A stretch of DNA of 64,000 nucleotides from Mesobacillus maritimus (lineage in GTDB: Bacteria > Bacillota > Bacilli > Bacillales > Cytobacillaceae): assembly GCF_023715205.1 (NCBI RefSeq), contig NZ_JAMBNR010000016.1:1-64000 (forward strand), given 5' to 3'. Both the position numbers and the translations under genes were made by a program. Shown here one piece after another: positions 1 to 8,491 of the stretch (positions are counted from its first letter, which is position 1; each line of letters starts with the position of its first letter). The notes under the pieces are model-generated. The model searched no databases. It saw only the letters and a program-made list of their open reading frames with translations, and was not told where the DNA came from.

Positions 1-614
<614 letters not shown>

Positions 615-622
615 AACTAGAA

Positions 623-648
623 AACAACCAACTATGGTTGTTTTTTTG
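623..648 (+). terminator. rrn operon terminator
   Basis: An 8-bp perfect stem AACAACCA/TGGTTGTT with a 4-nt loop is followed by a run of seven T, directly after 5S rRNA. Confidence 0.9.
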
Positions 649-706
649 TTTCTTCTTATAAATGCGAAACATTAAGAGACCATTCTACATTAAAATCGAT
701 TTGATA

Positions 707-741
707 AAACAGCACACCCAATTAAATTGGGTGTGCTGTTT
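707..741 (-). terminator. terminator of the SRAP gene
   Basis: A 17-bp perfect inverted repeat (left arm AAACAGCACACCCAATT) lies a few bases past the stop of the minus-strand SRAP gene. Read on the minus strand it ends in TTTTAT. Confidence 0.8.
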
Positions 742-747
742 AACCAT

Positions 748-1422
748 TTAACAAATCTTTTGAATCAGGCCAATTGAGTTGTTTTTTGGAGAATTCACTA
801 ATGAGCTAACCTCGTAAACTTCTAATAAGTTTTCCTCAATTGGTTTAAGCAAAGGTTTAAGTTCATTCATAGGTGTATTTGGGTCTAGCCAAATCTTTTC
901 TGTTTCTGGTTCTAAAATAACTGGCATCCGATCATGAATATCTTGAACAAGTTGGTTTGCAGTAGTAGTAATAACTGTACATGTAAAGATGGCCTGGCCG
1001 GTAGGGGATAACCATTTTTCCCACAAACCAGCCATACCGAATAATTCGTTTGATTTAAGTTTGATTCTCATCGGTGTCTTATCTTTCCCATTCTGACGTT
1101 TCCATTCATAAAAGCTATCGGCTACAATCAGACAGCGTTTCTGTTGATAAGACTTGCGGAAGCTCGGTTTTTCCTCCAATGTTTCTGCTCTTGCATTTAT
1201 CATCTTGTAACCTATTTTTTCGTCCTTTGCCCAAGGAGGGATTAATCCCCATCTGAGATAGCCCATTTTATTTATCTCCCCGTTATTAATTATTGCTAAT
1301 ACGGATTGAGAAGGTGAGATATTATACTGAGGTTGATATGGAACTTCTAATGCAAAAGATTCGATAACAAACCGGTCTATGACCTGTTCAAAAGTTGCAG
1401 TCAGTGTAAAGCGACCACACAT
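748..1422 (-). CDS. SRAP-domain DNA-protein crosslink protein (YedK/HMCES family)
   Basis: This 224-aa protein of the SOS-response-associated peptidase family binds abasic sites in single-stranded DNA and forms a covalent thiazolidine bond through the Cys exposed after Met1 removal. The diagnostic start MCGRFTL supplies Cys2. NARAET near residue 76 and HDRMPVI near residue 163 carry the Asn and His of the active site. The full family length is present. The ATG is 9 nt after GAGGG on the minus strand. It lies 28 bp downstream of the MFS gene on the same strand and ends at a strong hairpin, so the two may be co-transcribed. I recall no functional link between the pair. Confidence 0.93.
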   Translation of the reverse strand: MCGRFTLTATFEQVIDRFVIESFALEVPYQPQYNISPSQSVLAIINNGEINKMGYLRWGLIPPWAKDEKIGYKMINARAETLEEKPSFRKSYQQKRCLIVADSFYEWKRQNGKDKTPMRIKLKSNELFGMAGLWEKWLSPTGQAIFTCTVITTTANQLVQDIHDRMPVILEPETEKIWLDPNTPMNELKPLLKPIEENLLEVYEVSSLVNSPKNNSIGLIQKIC

Positions 1423-1450
1423 ATTTTTAACCCTCTTTCACTTTATAAAA

Positions 1451-2662
1451 TTACCTAACATGGCTAATACTCTCTGTATTTTTTTGAAGAACAAATTGAT
1501 TACGACCGGCGCCAAAACCAGCAATCGTAAATAGGACCGAAACAACTATAAGGAGAATAAGTGGAATCATCCAAGTTGAAAAGATATCAAATAAGTAACC
1601 CAAAATAAATGGCCCCATTGAAGCAAGGAAATAGCCGACTGATTGAGCCATTCCAGATAAATCGGCTGCTTGGTGTGAATCGGCAGCACGTAGAGTAATC
1701 AAAGTTAAAGCATGACTTATAGCTGCACCTAATGCAATGCCTATTAAAATAATACTAATCGTTAAAAATAGTGAGTTTCCACCAATGAAAAGCCCGGCAA
1801 GGCCTAGAAAACAAAAAAGGCCAATTCCAAGTGCAATCCCCTTTTGATGTGGCAGTCTGTCTGCTAAAACAGGAATTAGGAAATTGGCAGGTAAACCCGA
1901 AAATTGCATAAGTGTAACCATCCAGCCAGCTGTAGCAATGTCCATTCCTTGGCTATTCAAAATTTCTGGTAACCAAGCTGTTAAACTAAAGTATATCATA
2001 GACTGAAGTCCCATGAACAAGGTGACTTGCCAAGCGATTGGAGATGTCCATAATGAGGTCATTGAAGTTTTTGTTATGGCCAGAGCTGGTTTACTCTTTT
2101 TTACTTTAAGCTGTGGTAGCCAAATCAAAATGGCCGATAATAATAGAATAACCCAAATTGCAAGAGACATTTGCCAACGCGTTTGGAATGTTTCGGCCAA
2201 AGGGATACTAAACCCTGGAGCTAAACCAGCAAATACGGCCATTGAAAAAGTGTAACTACCAGTTAAAAGGCCAATTTTTCCTGGGAAGGACCGTTTAACC
2301 ATGCCTGGTAGCAAGACATTACAAATAGCAATCCCAAAACCAATGAAAATGGTTCCTATGTATAATGGAGCTATAAATCCAGTTGATCGAATCAGAATTC
2401 CTGCACCTAATAAGCAGAGCCCAATGAAAATACTTCCTTCCGTTCCAAATTTATTAGCCATTCTTGGGGTAAATGGTGAAATAAGTGCAAAGGACAAGAG
2501 TGGGAGAGTAGTTAATAAACCTGCCAATCCATTTGAAATTCCCATATCTTCTCGAATAAAACTTACAAGTGGTCCTACAGCCGTGATTGCTGGTCTTAAG
2601 TTAAAGGCCACAAAGATAATTCCAAGGATTAAGAGCGTATTTTTTAGTTGTTTTGCTTCCAT
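1451..2662 (-). CDS. MFS transporter, CynX/NimT-type
   Basis: This 403-aa polytopic membrane protein has about 12 hydrophobic segments. Its start region (FVAFNLRPAITAVGPLV) is characteristic of the CynX/NimT branch of the major facilitator superfamily (cyanate and nitroimidazole transporters, B. subtilis YycB). The substrate cannot be read from sequence. The start is set at the ATG at 2662 because GGAGG lies about 9 nt before it on the minus strand; an upstream in-frame ATG at 2704 has no such site. Next to it is the SRAP gene, same strand, 28 bp away. Confidence 0.85.
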   Translation of the reverse strand: MEAKQLKNTLLILGIIFVAFNLRPAITAVGPLVSFIREDMGISNGLAGLLTTLPLLSFALISPFTPRMANKFGTEGSIFIGLCLLGAGILIRSTGFIAPLYIGTIFIGFGIAICNVLLPGMVKRSFPGKIGLLTGSYTFSMAVFAGLAPGFSIPLAETFQTRWQMSLAIWVILLLSAILIWLPQLKVKKSKPALAITKTSMTSLWTSPIAWQVTLFMGLQSMIYFSLTAWLPEILNSQGMDIATAGWMVTLMQFSGLPANFLIPVLADRLPHQKGIALGIGLFCFLGLAGLFIGGNSLFLTISIILIGIALGAAISHALTLITLRAADSHQAADLSGMAQSVGYFLASMGPFILGYLFDIFSTWMIPLILLIVVSVLFTIAGFGAGRNQFVLQKNTESISHVR

Positions 2663-2894
2663 ATCGATGTCGCCTCCGATATAAATGATCGTTAGATGAT
2701 TCATACTATTCGAATTATTATAAGAAATATTTTCATTTTTGTATATGATAATGTTTCAAATATTTCCCTGTTTATTGTTTGTAATTTAGGGAAAAGAACA
2801 GAACCAAAGCAAAAACATTGGATATGCTTTAGCAGGAATTCTCAAACGTTCTGTCGTATTACTAAGAAATCCATAAATTTAAAGGAGGGAATAG

Positions 2895-3008
2895 ATGATG
2901 ACAAAAAATTACTGTAAACAATGCATGGGTTTTACAAAAGATAGACTAAGATGTGATCATTGTGGCAACGAGGAAATTGCCCAAATTGAGATTTTTAATC
3001 AAAAATAA
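2895..3008 (+). CDS. Small zinc-ribbon protein, 37 aa
   Basis: This short frame has a good AGGAGG site (2884-2889) 5 nt before the first of two consecutive ATGs. The peptide holds two Cys pairs, CKQC and CDHC, separated by nine residues: a minimal zinc-knuckle pattern. Acidic and hydrophobic residues follow. I do not recognise the family. The ribosome binding site and paired cysteines argue that it is real. It stands alone between the divergent MFS gene and the folded element downstream. Confidence 0.6.
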   Translation: MMTKNYCKQCMGFTKDRLRCDHCGNEEIAQIEIFNQK

Positions 3009-3182
3009 TTACATCATTTTTTAGTTTCTTGCTTCTTTTAGGATTTTCCCCATTTATTCTGTGTAAATTAAATGTCTTTTCACTTACTTTCCTCACATAG
3101 AAATCTAAGAAATTACCAATTTATGTAATCTTATTACGGTGAACTGGTTAAGGGAGAGGTATTTTAAAACTTATAGAATCGC

Positions 3183-3400
3183 GCGTCCACTGTCAAATAT
3201 ATTCATGAAAAGCTGTGATAGTTCATCCCGCATTAACTGACAGTAAGACCCAACTTCAAGACTTGAGGAGGACGCAAAAAGGATAAGTAGGGAATCAACT
3301 GAAAGTCAAAAGCCCGATAGGTGAATGATCAATTAGGCTATGCGTGACTAATATTCAGTGGGGGATAGAGAACCCCCACTGAATGAAGTTCCGCTTTATC
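3183..3400 (+). other. Multi-branched RNA-like element, possible orphan OMEGA/IS605-type guide-RNA end
   Basis: No gene fits here, but the DNA has nested complementarity. GCGTCC (3183-3188) pairs with GGACGC (3270-3275), and ACTGTCA (3189-3195) pairs with TGACAGT (3238-3244). Further 3' a perfect 12-bp hairpin, ATTCAGTGGGGG...CCCCCACTGAAT, spans 3352-3383 with a short loop, followed by GAAGTTCCGCTTTATC. Long RNA ending in a strong hairpin is typical of the right end of IS200/IS605 elements (TnpB omega RNA) or HEARO/IscB RNAs. No transposase or nuclease frame is present. The structure is visible; the assignment is inference. Confidence 0.35.
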
Positions 3401-3694
3401 TAGCTTTGTTACTAAGAAAAGAGGGAGTAAAAAACAGAACAATCATCGTAACGGGGTTTGAATCACAAATATTAAATATGGAAGTCAAAATGAGTGCATT
3501 TTGCATATAAAATTGACACTCATTTTTTATTGGTGTAAAGCCCAAGATGGAAATAACAACGCAGTAAAAATTGGCAGCACTTTCAGGTGTTGTAACAGTA
3601 CGGAATCTGTTATTATCATCATTCTGGTTTTTTGGTCACATTATTTGATTCTATTAGATGCGTTCAGTTAAGGTGAAGATGAGGAGTGATTGCA

Positions 3695-4450
3695 ATGAAT
3701 GATATTATCCAATTATTAAACAACCATCGTTCAATCCGTGAGTATGACCCGGACAAACCTGTAACGGAAAAAGAGTCGCAAATGATTATTAAAACAGCAA
3801 TGGCGGCTCCAAATTGGATTAATGGACAACAAGTGAGTGTTATTGAAGTACGTGATAAAGAAAGAAAGGCAAAATTAGCCAAAGCTGCTGGTGGGCAAAG
3901 CTGGATCGAAGTTGCCCCGGTGTTCTTTGTCTTTTGTATGGACTTTTATCGTGCCAAGCTAGCGGCAGAAAAGAACGGAAAAGATTTCCGAATTGCCGAT
4001 CATATTGAAGCAGTGATTGTAGGAAGTACAGATGTTGGGATTGCAATAGCCAATGCTAGTGCAGCTGCGGAATCACTTGGCTTAGGAATCGTTCCGATCG
4101 GAGGAATCCGTAAAAATCCTGATACTGTTATTGAGGTTTTAGGATTACCAGATTATGTTTTCCCTATCACTGGTCTAGTTGTAGGCGTACCAAAGAATGT
4201 ACCAGATAAAAAACCTCGACTTCCGCTTGATGCTGTTTACCACGAAGAAACTTATCAAGAGGAAAAGCAGTTAGAACTAATCAATCAGTATGATGAAGAG
4301 ATTTCAAACTATATGGTAGAACGAACAAATGGCTTGGATCAATCAACCTGGTCTTCAAAAGTCGCTGAATTTTATGATCGTGGATTTAAAAACTATGAAG
4401 AGGCCGTACCACCAGCCTTGAAAAGGCAGGGATTCCGCTACAGGAAATAA
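3695..4450 (+). CDS. NAD(P)H-dependent nitroreductase/FMN reductase, NfrA/NfsA-like
   Basis: This 251-aa flavoprotein of the nitroreductase superfamily reduces nitro compounds, quinones or free flavin with NAD(P)H and FMN. The start has the family signature NNHRSIREYDPDKPV (FMN phosphate-binding Arg and Ser), then AAPNWINGQQ. The middle LGLGIVPIGGIRKNP and VVGVP match the NfsA/NfrA branch. The C-terminal extension ends LKRQGFRYRK, as in the longer NADPH-specific members. ATG 3695 is chosen over an upstream GTG at 3686 because GAGGAG (3681-3686) sits 8 nt before the ATG. It is monocistronic and converges on a shared terminator. Confidence 0.88.
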   Translation: MNDIIQLLNNHRSIREYDPDKPVTEKESQMIIKTAMAAPNWINGQQVSVIEVRDKERKAKLAKAAGGQSWIEVAPVFFVFCMDFYRAKLAAEKNGKDFRIADHIEAVIVGSTDVGIAIANASAAAESLGLGIVPIGGIRKNPDTVIEVLGLPDYVFPITGLVVGVPKNVPDKKPRLPLDAVYHEETYQEEKQLELINQYDEEISNYMVERTNGLDQSTWSSKVAEFYDRGFKNYEEAVPPALKRQGFRYRK

Positions 4451-4481
4451 ATCTTATTATACATATAACGTAAAAAAAGAG

Positions 4482-4506
4482 GGAAGGAGCAGCTCCTTCC
4501 TATTTT
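4482..4506. terminator. Bidirectional terminator between convergent genes
   Basis: GGAAGGAG-cag-CTCCTTCC forms a stem flanked by TATTTTA on the plus side and, on the minus strand, by a T run (TCTTTTTTTACG). It serves both the nitroreductase gene and the minus-strand dehydrogenase gene. Confidence 0.8.
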
Positions 4507-5464
4507 AATAGCCTTTTTTAAAGTCCACGACATTTATAAATGGAATTTGATTGTTTAAATATCCTCTGAGGTTCGGTATAAAGATGTCCTCTATCACCCT
4601 TGTTGCATAATGTTCGGTTGAACCAGCTGTATGTGGGGTAATAATAACATTCTCCATTTCCCATAATGGGCTGTTTTCATTTAAAGGTTCTTTTTCGAAA
4701 ACATCAAGGCCGGCAGCTGCTATTTTCTTATTTTCTAATGCTTCGATTAGAGCCGCTTCATCAACAATTTGGCCACGGCCTATATTGATGAAAATCGTGC
4801 TTGGTTTCATCTGTTGAAATTGACTCGTACCAAACATCTGCCGTGTGTTGTCTGTGAGTGGAAGTGTTACGACTACATAATCACACTGGGGGAGCACTTC
4901 ATTCAGTTCGTTTGCTAAATACATAGCGTCTACATATGGCTCAGATTGTCCCGAATTTCGAACACCTAAAACAGTCATACCGAATGCCTTAGCGATCTTC
5001 GCGGTTTCTTTTCCTATTGCTCCTACGCCAATGATTCCTAATGTTTTCCCGTGTAATTCTAATTTAAGCCCAGAATGGTTCCAAGTTTTTGAAAGTTGGT
5101 TTCTGACATAAGTATGGATATTTCTAGTTAAGGATAACATCAACGCAAAAATTGTTTCAGAAATTGGATAAGCATGGACTCCATTTGCACTTGTTAAAAC
5201 CACATGATTTGATTTTAACTTTGTTAGTGGCATACTGTTGACTCCAGCACTCCAAGATTGAAGCCATTTTAGTTTATGCTCATGGTCAAATAGAACACTC
5301 ATTTCTTTTTTCCAGCCCACAATAATTTCTGCACTTTGGAGATGATGATTCCAACTCGAGGGTTCTCTGCCAATAATAACTTCCCAGTCAGGTACAACCT
5401 CCTTAACCGACTCAATAAGATTTTCATTAAGATTATGAGTTATGATTAATTTCCGTTGCGTCAT
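4505..5464 (-). CDS. D-2-hydroxyacid dehydrogenase (NAD(P)-dependent)
   Basis: This 319-aa enzyme of the D-isomer 2-hydroxyacid dehydrogenase family interconverts 2-keto acids and D-2-hydroxy acids. Near residue 145 is the Rossmann motif LGIIGVGAIGKE. The substrate-binding Arg is in INIGRGQIVDEAAL, the acid Glu in GLDVFEKEPL and the catalytic His in ITPHTAGSTEHY, all in order. The exact substrate (glyoxylate, hydroxypyruvate or others) cannot be assigned. The ATG at 5464 has GGGAGG 7 nt before it, so an upstream frame start at 5500 is rejected. It is transcribed alone toward the shared terminator. Confidence 0.9.
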   Translation of the reverse strand: MTQRKLIITHNLNENLIESVKEVVPDWEVIIGREPSSWNHHLQSAEIIVGWKKEMSVLFDHEHKLKWLQSWSAGVNSMPLTKLKSNHVVLTSANGVHAYPISETIFALMLSLTRNIHTYVRNQLSKTWNHSGLKLELHGKTLGIIGVGAIGKETAKIAKAFGMTVLGVRNSGQSEPYVDAMYLANELNEVLPQCDYVVVTLPLTDNTRQMFGTSQFQQMKPSTIFINIGRGQIVDEAALIEALENKKIAAAGLDVFEKEPLNENSPLWEMENVIITPHTAGSTEHYATRVIEDIFIPNLRGYLNNQIPFINVVDFKKGY

Positions 5465-5793
5465 TTTTTTCCTCCCTTTCTGTTTTTCCGTATAAATCAA
5501 TAGAGCTAAGCAGAAGCAAAAGGAAGAAAAGCTTCATTAGGCGTTTCCATCCCTTGTGCTTCTAATGTTGTATAATATTTTTTCAATTTGCAAGTTTGAT
5601 TTTGAAGATATAAAAGGAACTAAATCTCCAAAGGGTTTTCATACAAATTGAGTTTACAAGAGTTTTTCTATTAATTCAAAATTATTTTAATAAAGAAAGG
5701 AGGGATTTTTCTTTTTAAAAGGAAGAAATAATAGAAGTGGTTTTAGTAGCAATATTATTCAAATAACACATACCGTTGGGAGGGGGAGTTCAA
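5465..5793. other. Divergent intergenic region
   Basis: These 329 bases separate the minus-strand dehydrogenase from a plus-strand gene and must hold promoters for both. AAGCAGAAGCAAAAGG (about 5509) and its approximate complement CCTTGTGCTTCT (about 5552) could form an imperfect hairpin or operator. I see no other gene. Confidence 0.4.
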
Positions 5794-6327
5794 ATGTTAT
5801 CTTTTGATGAGAAGAAGGAAATTTTTCGTTCATTTGATTTAGTCGAAAAAGAAATGAGCAATGGAAAATTAAGTTATCACTATCCAAAAAGTAAACAGCG
5901 AGGTCAGGTTTTAGCGACTCAATTGCATACAACTGGCAACGGCTATGTTATTGGAAAGTATATGTCCGAGGAGATCGTTATCGCAAATGATTTTCAAGTC
6001 GATTCAAGAGGATGGATTTCAATTAAAGAGTTCTCCAAAGAGGAATTAAAAAATCTCATATCACACGCGATGGATTCGATGTTAAATGTTGATGAGTCAG
6101 AGCAGCAAGAACCAAAAGAAGAGTCTCCAACTGTAGTTCAAGGTGAGCAAGAGGTGAGGAGATTAAATGTAGACAAGCAACAACAAGCGGTAGAAAATAA
6201 AGTAGCTTCCTCTGAATCTCAAAGTCGCTATACACCATGTTTCTTCTATTGGGTGGGAGTGACGAAATCCATCTTGCGCTTTCAAAGCACAATGTGGAAT
6301 GAAGTTAGAAAAACATTTAACTCATAA
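5794..6327 (+). CDS. Conserved hypothetical protein, 177 aa
   Basis: I do not recognise this family. The N-terminal 85 residues look like a compact mixed alpha/beta domain (RGQVLATQLHTTGNGYVIGK, then DSRGWISIKEF). A charged Glu/Gln/Lys-rich stretch follows at about 100-140. The C-terminus has a more hydrophobic segment, CFFYWVGVTKSILRF. No signal peptide is visible. The ATG at 5794 follows GGGAGGGGG by 6-7 nt; a GTG-less upstream frame start at 5776 lies inside the ribosome binding site and is not used. The gene is monocistronic and ends at a strong hairpin. Confidence 0.7.
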   Translation: MLSFDEKKEIFRSFDLVEKEMSNGKLSYHYPKSKQRGQVLATQLHTTGNGYVIGKYMSEEIVIANDFQVDSRGWISIKEFSKEELKNLISHAMDSMLNVDESEQQEPKEESPTVVQGEQEVRRLNVDKQQQAVENKVASSESQSRYTPCFFYWVGVTKSILRFQSTMWNEVRKTFNS

Positions 6328-6339
6328 CTAAATGTTCTT

Positions 6340-6375
6340 GAGCTAATGAACCAGTAGGTTCATTAGCTCTTTTTC
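6340..6375 (+). terminator. Terminator of the 5794-6327 gene
   Basis: A 13-bp perfect stem GAGCTAATGAACC/GGTTCATTAGCTC with loop AGTA is followed by TTTTTC. Confidence 0.9.
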
Positions 6376-6424
6376 ATTTTAAATCTATCTCTTTTTCAAA
6401 CTATTAATAATAATAAATTTTTGC

Positions 6425-6436
6425 GCAAACGATTGC
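6425..6436. promoter_or_regulatory. LacI/CcpA-type operator 1
   Basis: GCAAACGATTGC is a near-perfect palindrome centred on CG, the core of LacI/GalR-family operators and of cre sites. It lies 16 nt before the ATG of a small frame. Confidence 0.55.
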
Positions 6437-6451
6437 ACGAGGAGAAAAATT

Positions 6452-6541
6452 ATGTTATTTTTAATTCAGAGTAAAGAAGGTAGTTCTGTAAGCGATTTAT
6501 TCGAAATCGAAAGTATCGTTTATCTGTTCTACTTTTTATGA
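6452..6541 (+). CDS. Possible leader peptide or truncated gene start, 29 aa
   Basis: A GAGGAG site (6440-6444 region) lies about 8 nt before this ATG. The frame encodes MLFLIQSKEGSSVSDLFEIE and nine more mostly hydrophobic residues, then stops. It begins just after operator 1 and about 300 bp before the PTS gene. It could be a leader peptide, the remnant of a first operon gene lost by deletion, or noise. The ribosome binding site is the only support. Confidence 0.25.
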   Translation: MLFLIQSKEGSSVSDLFEIESIVYLFYFL

Positions 6542-6761
6542 ACAATCATTTTTTAATAAATGGTTCCATACAAATCATTTTTATAGCCTGGGCGGTACTA
6601 ACTTGTATTGAAGCAATAATAGAGAGTACTAGTAGGATGGGGGTTGAAGATTACAGAGGGGTTCAAAAAGAATCATTTTTAACGATAAGATGTAAACGTT
6701 TTGATTTTGAGACTGATAATATATTATAGGTCGTCTAAATAGTTATATTTGTGGTTTTTTG

Positions 6762-6773
6762 GCAAGCGATTAC
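6762..6773. promoter_or_regulatory. Degenerate LacI/CcpA-type half site
   Basis: GCAAGCGATTAC shares 9-10 positions with the GCAAACGWTTGC operators on either side. It may be a weak third site of the same regulator. Confidence 0.3.
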
Positions 6774-6798
6774 GAAATGATTTCTTTGAATTATTCGT

Positions 6799-6810
6799 GC
6801 AAACGTTTGC
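6799..6810. promoter_or_regulatory. LacI/CcpA-type operator 2 (perfect palindrome)
   Basis: GCAAACGTTTGC is a perfect 12-bp palindrome with the central CG of LacI-family operators, 30 bp before the PTS start codon. Its placement predicts repression by a sugar-responsive LacI-family protein or by CcpA. No regulator gene lies nearby. Confidence 0.65.
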
Positions 6811-6839
6811 CTGAGATTAAGTAAAAGGGAGATAAAACA

Positions 6840-8489
6840 ATGAAATTCATGTCATTTGATTTTTGGCAAAAGTTTGGTAAAGCGTTATTAGTCGTTGTTG
6901 CTGTTATGCCAGCTGCGGGGATTATGATCTCGCTCGGAAAATTAGTCGCTATGGTAGGTGGAGACATTGGTCTGGTTCACACCATTGCCGTCATTCTAGA
7001 GGAGATTGGTTGGGGAGTAATAGGGAATCTTCATATTCTATTTGCTGTAGCGATTGGGGGATCTTGGGCAAAAGAACGTGCGGGCGGTGCTTTTGCAGCT
7101 TTAATCGCGTTTATTTTAATTAACCGTATTACAGGAGCAATTTTTGGTGTGAACAGCGAGATGCTAGCAAATCCTGAAGCAACTGTAAACTCGCTATTGG
7201 GGAATGAATTAATTGTATCGGATTACTTCATTTCAGTTCTAGGAGCTCCTGCATTAAATATGGGGGTATTTGTTGGTATTATCTCTGGTTTCTTAGGGGC
7301 CAATTTATTTAACAAATATTATAACTTTAATAAACTACCTCAATCTCTTGCGTTCTTTAATGGAAAGCGTTTTGTTCCGTTTGTTGTTATTGGAGGATCT
7401 ATTTTAACAGCCATTATCTTATCGCTTGTTTGGCCATATATTCAAGGAGCTTTAAATGACTTTGGCCGTTGGATTGCTTCCTCAAGGGATACAGCGCCTG
7501 TTGTTGCTCCATTTGTATTTGGATCTTTAGAACGTTTGTTATTACCTTTTGGTTTGCATCATATGTTAACGGTACCAATGAATTATACTGAATTAGGTGG
7601 AACTTATACCATTTTAACAGGAAGTAGTGCTGGTACAACCGTTGCTGGACAAGATCCTTTATGGTTAGCATGGATTGCAGATCTTAACAATTTGCTTGCG
7701 ACTGGTGACACCGCTGGTTACCAGGCTCTATTAAACGACGTAACACCTGCACGTTTTAAAGTTGGACAAATGATTCTTTCAACAGCGGCTTTAATCGGGA
7801 TTGCATTTGCAATGTATCGAAATGTAGACAAAGATAAGCGTACAAAATATAAATCTATGTTTTTATCAGCTGGATTAGCAGTGTTTTTAACAGGTGTAAC
7901 AGAGCCAATCGAATTTATGTTTATGTTTGTTGCTCCAGTTCTTTATGGTGCATATGCAGTAATGACCGGACTAGCATTCGCGATTGTTGATATTGTGAAT
8001 ATCCGAATTCATTCATTCGGGTTTATCGAACTATTAACTCGTACACCAATGATCTTGAAGGCAGGCTTGTGGCTTGACTTAGTTTATTTTGTTGTAGCGT
8101 GTTTGTTATTCTTCGGATTAAACTTTGCGGTTGCAAACTTTATTATTAAAAAGTTTAAGTATGCAACACCAGGTCGGTTAGGGAACTATATTGAAGAAGA
8201 TGCTACAGAAGCTTCAACAGGCTCTGATAAGGGTGTAAAACAGCAAGACGATTCTCTAGCAAACACAATTATTGAATTACTTGGTGGCGAAGAAAACATT
8301 GAGGATGTTGACGCATGTATGACTCGTCTTCGTGTTACTGTTAAAGATATTGAAGCTGTAGCTACTGAGAAGGAATGGAAGCTAAATGGAGCATTAGGCT
8401 TAGTCTTAAAAGATAAAGGGGTACAAGCTATTTATGGCCCCAAAGCGGATGTCTTAAAATCTGATATCCAGGATCGATTAGGGGCGTAA
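6840..8489 (+). CDS. Sugar PTS permease, EIICB (glucose/alpha-glucoside superfamily)
   Basis: This 549-aa membrane permease takes up and phosphorylates a sugar using phosphate from an EIIA. The EIIC domain (about 10-440) has many membrane helices and conserved PTS motifs (LLPFGLHHMLTVP, GVTEPIEFMF). After a linker the EIIB domain (about 465-549) carries the phospho-accepting Cys493 in DACMTRLRV. No EIIA is fused, so a separate EIIA (Crr/PtsG type) must be used. The substrate is not clear: alpha-glucoside, glucose or GlcNAc-like permeases share this layout. The ATG follows GGGAG. A LacI-like operator sits just upstream, and the next gene is 2 bp away. Confidence 0.88.
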   Translation: MKFMSFDFWQKFGKALLVVVAVMPAAGIMISLGKLVAMVGGDIGLVHTIAVILEEIGWGVIGNLHILFAVAIGGSWAKERAGGAFAALIAFILINRITGAIFGVNSEMLANPEATVNSLLGNELIVSDYFISVLGAPALNMGVFVGIISGFLGANLFNKYYNFNKLPQSLAFFNGKRFVPFVVIGGSILTAIILSLVWPYIQGALNDFGRWIASSRDTAPVVAPFVFGSLERLLLPFGLHHMLTVPMNYTELGGTYTILTGSSAGTTVAGQDPLWLAWIADLNNLLATGDTAGYQALLNDVTPARFKVGQMILSTAALIGIAFAMYRNVDKDKRTKYKSMFLSAGLAVFLTGVTEPIEFMFMFVAPVLYGAYAVMTGLAFAIVDIVNIRIHSFGFIELLTRTPMILKAGLWLDLVYFVVACLLFFGLNFAVANFIIKKFKYATPGRLGNYIEEDATEASTGSDKGVKQQDDSLANTIIELLGGEENIEDVDACMTRLRVTVKDIEAVATEKEWKLNGALGLVLKDKGVQAIYGPKADVLKSDIQDRLGA

Positions 8490-8491
8490 GT

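Noticed and set aside
3480-3525. Hairpin AATGAGTG...CACTCATT then TTTTTTAT as evidence of a gene end
   Set aside because: It looks like a terminator but no reading frame precedes it; could end the structured element transcript, but this is too weak to call.
6538-6729. 63-aa frame before the PTS gene
   Set aside because: It lacks a ribosome binding site and overlaps the operator region; nothing in the peptide suggests a family.
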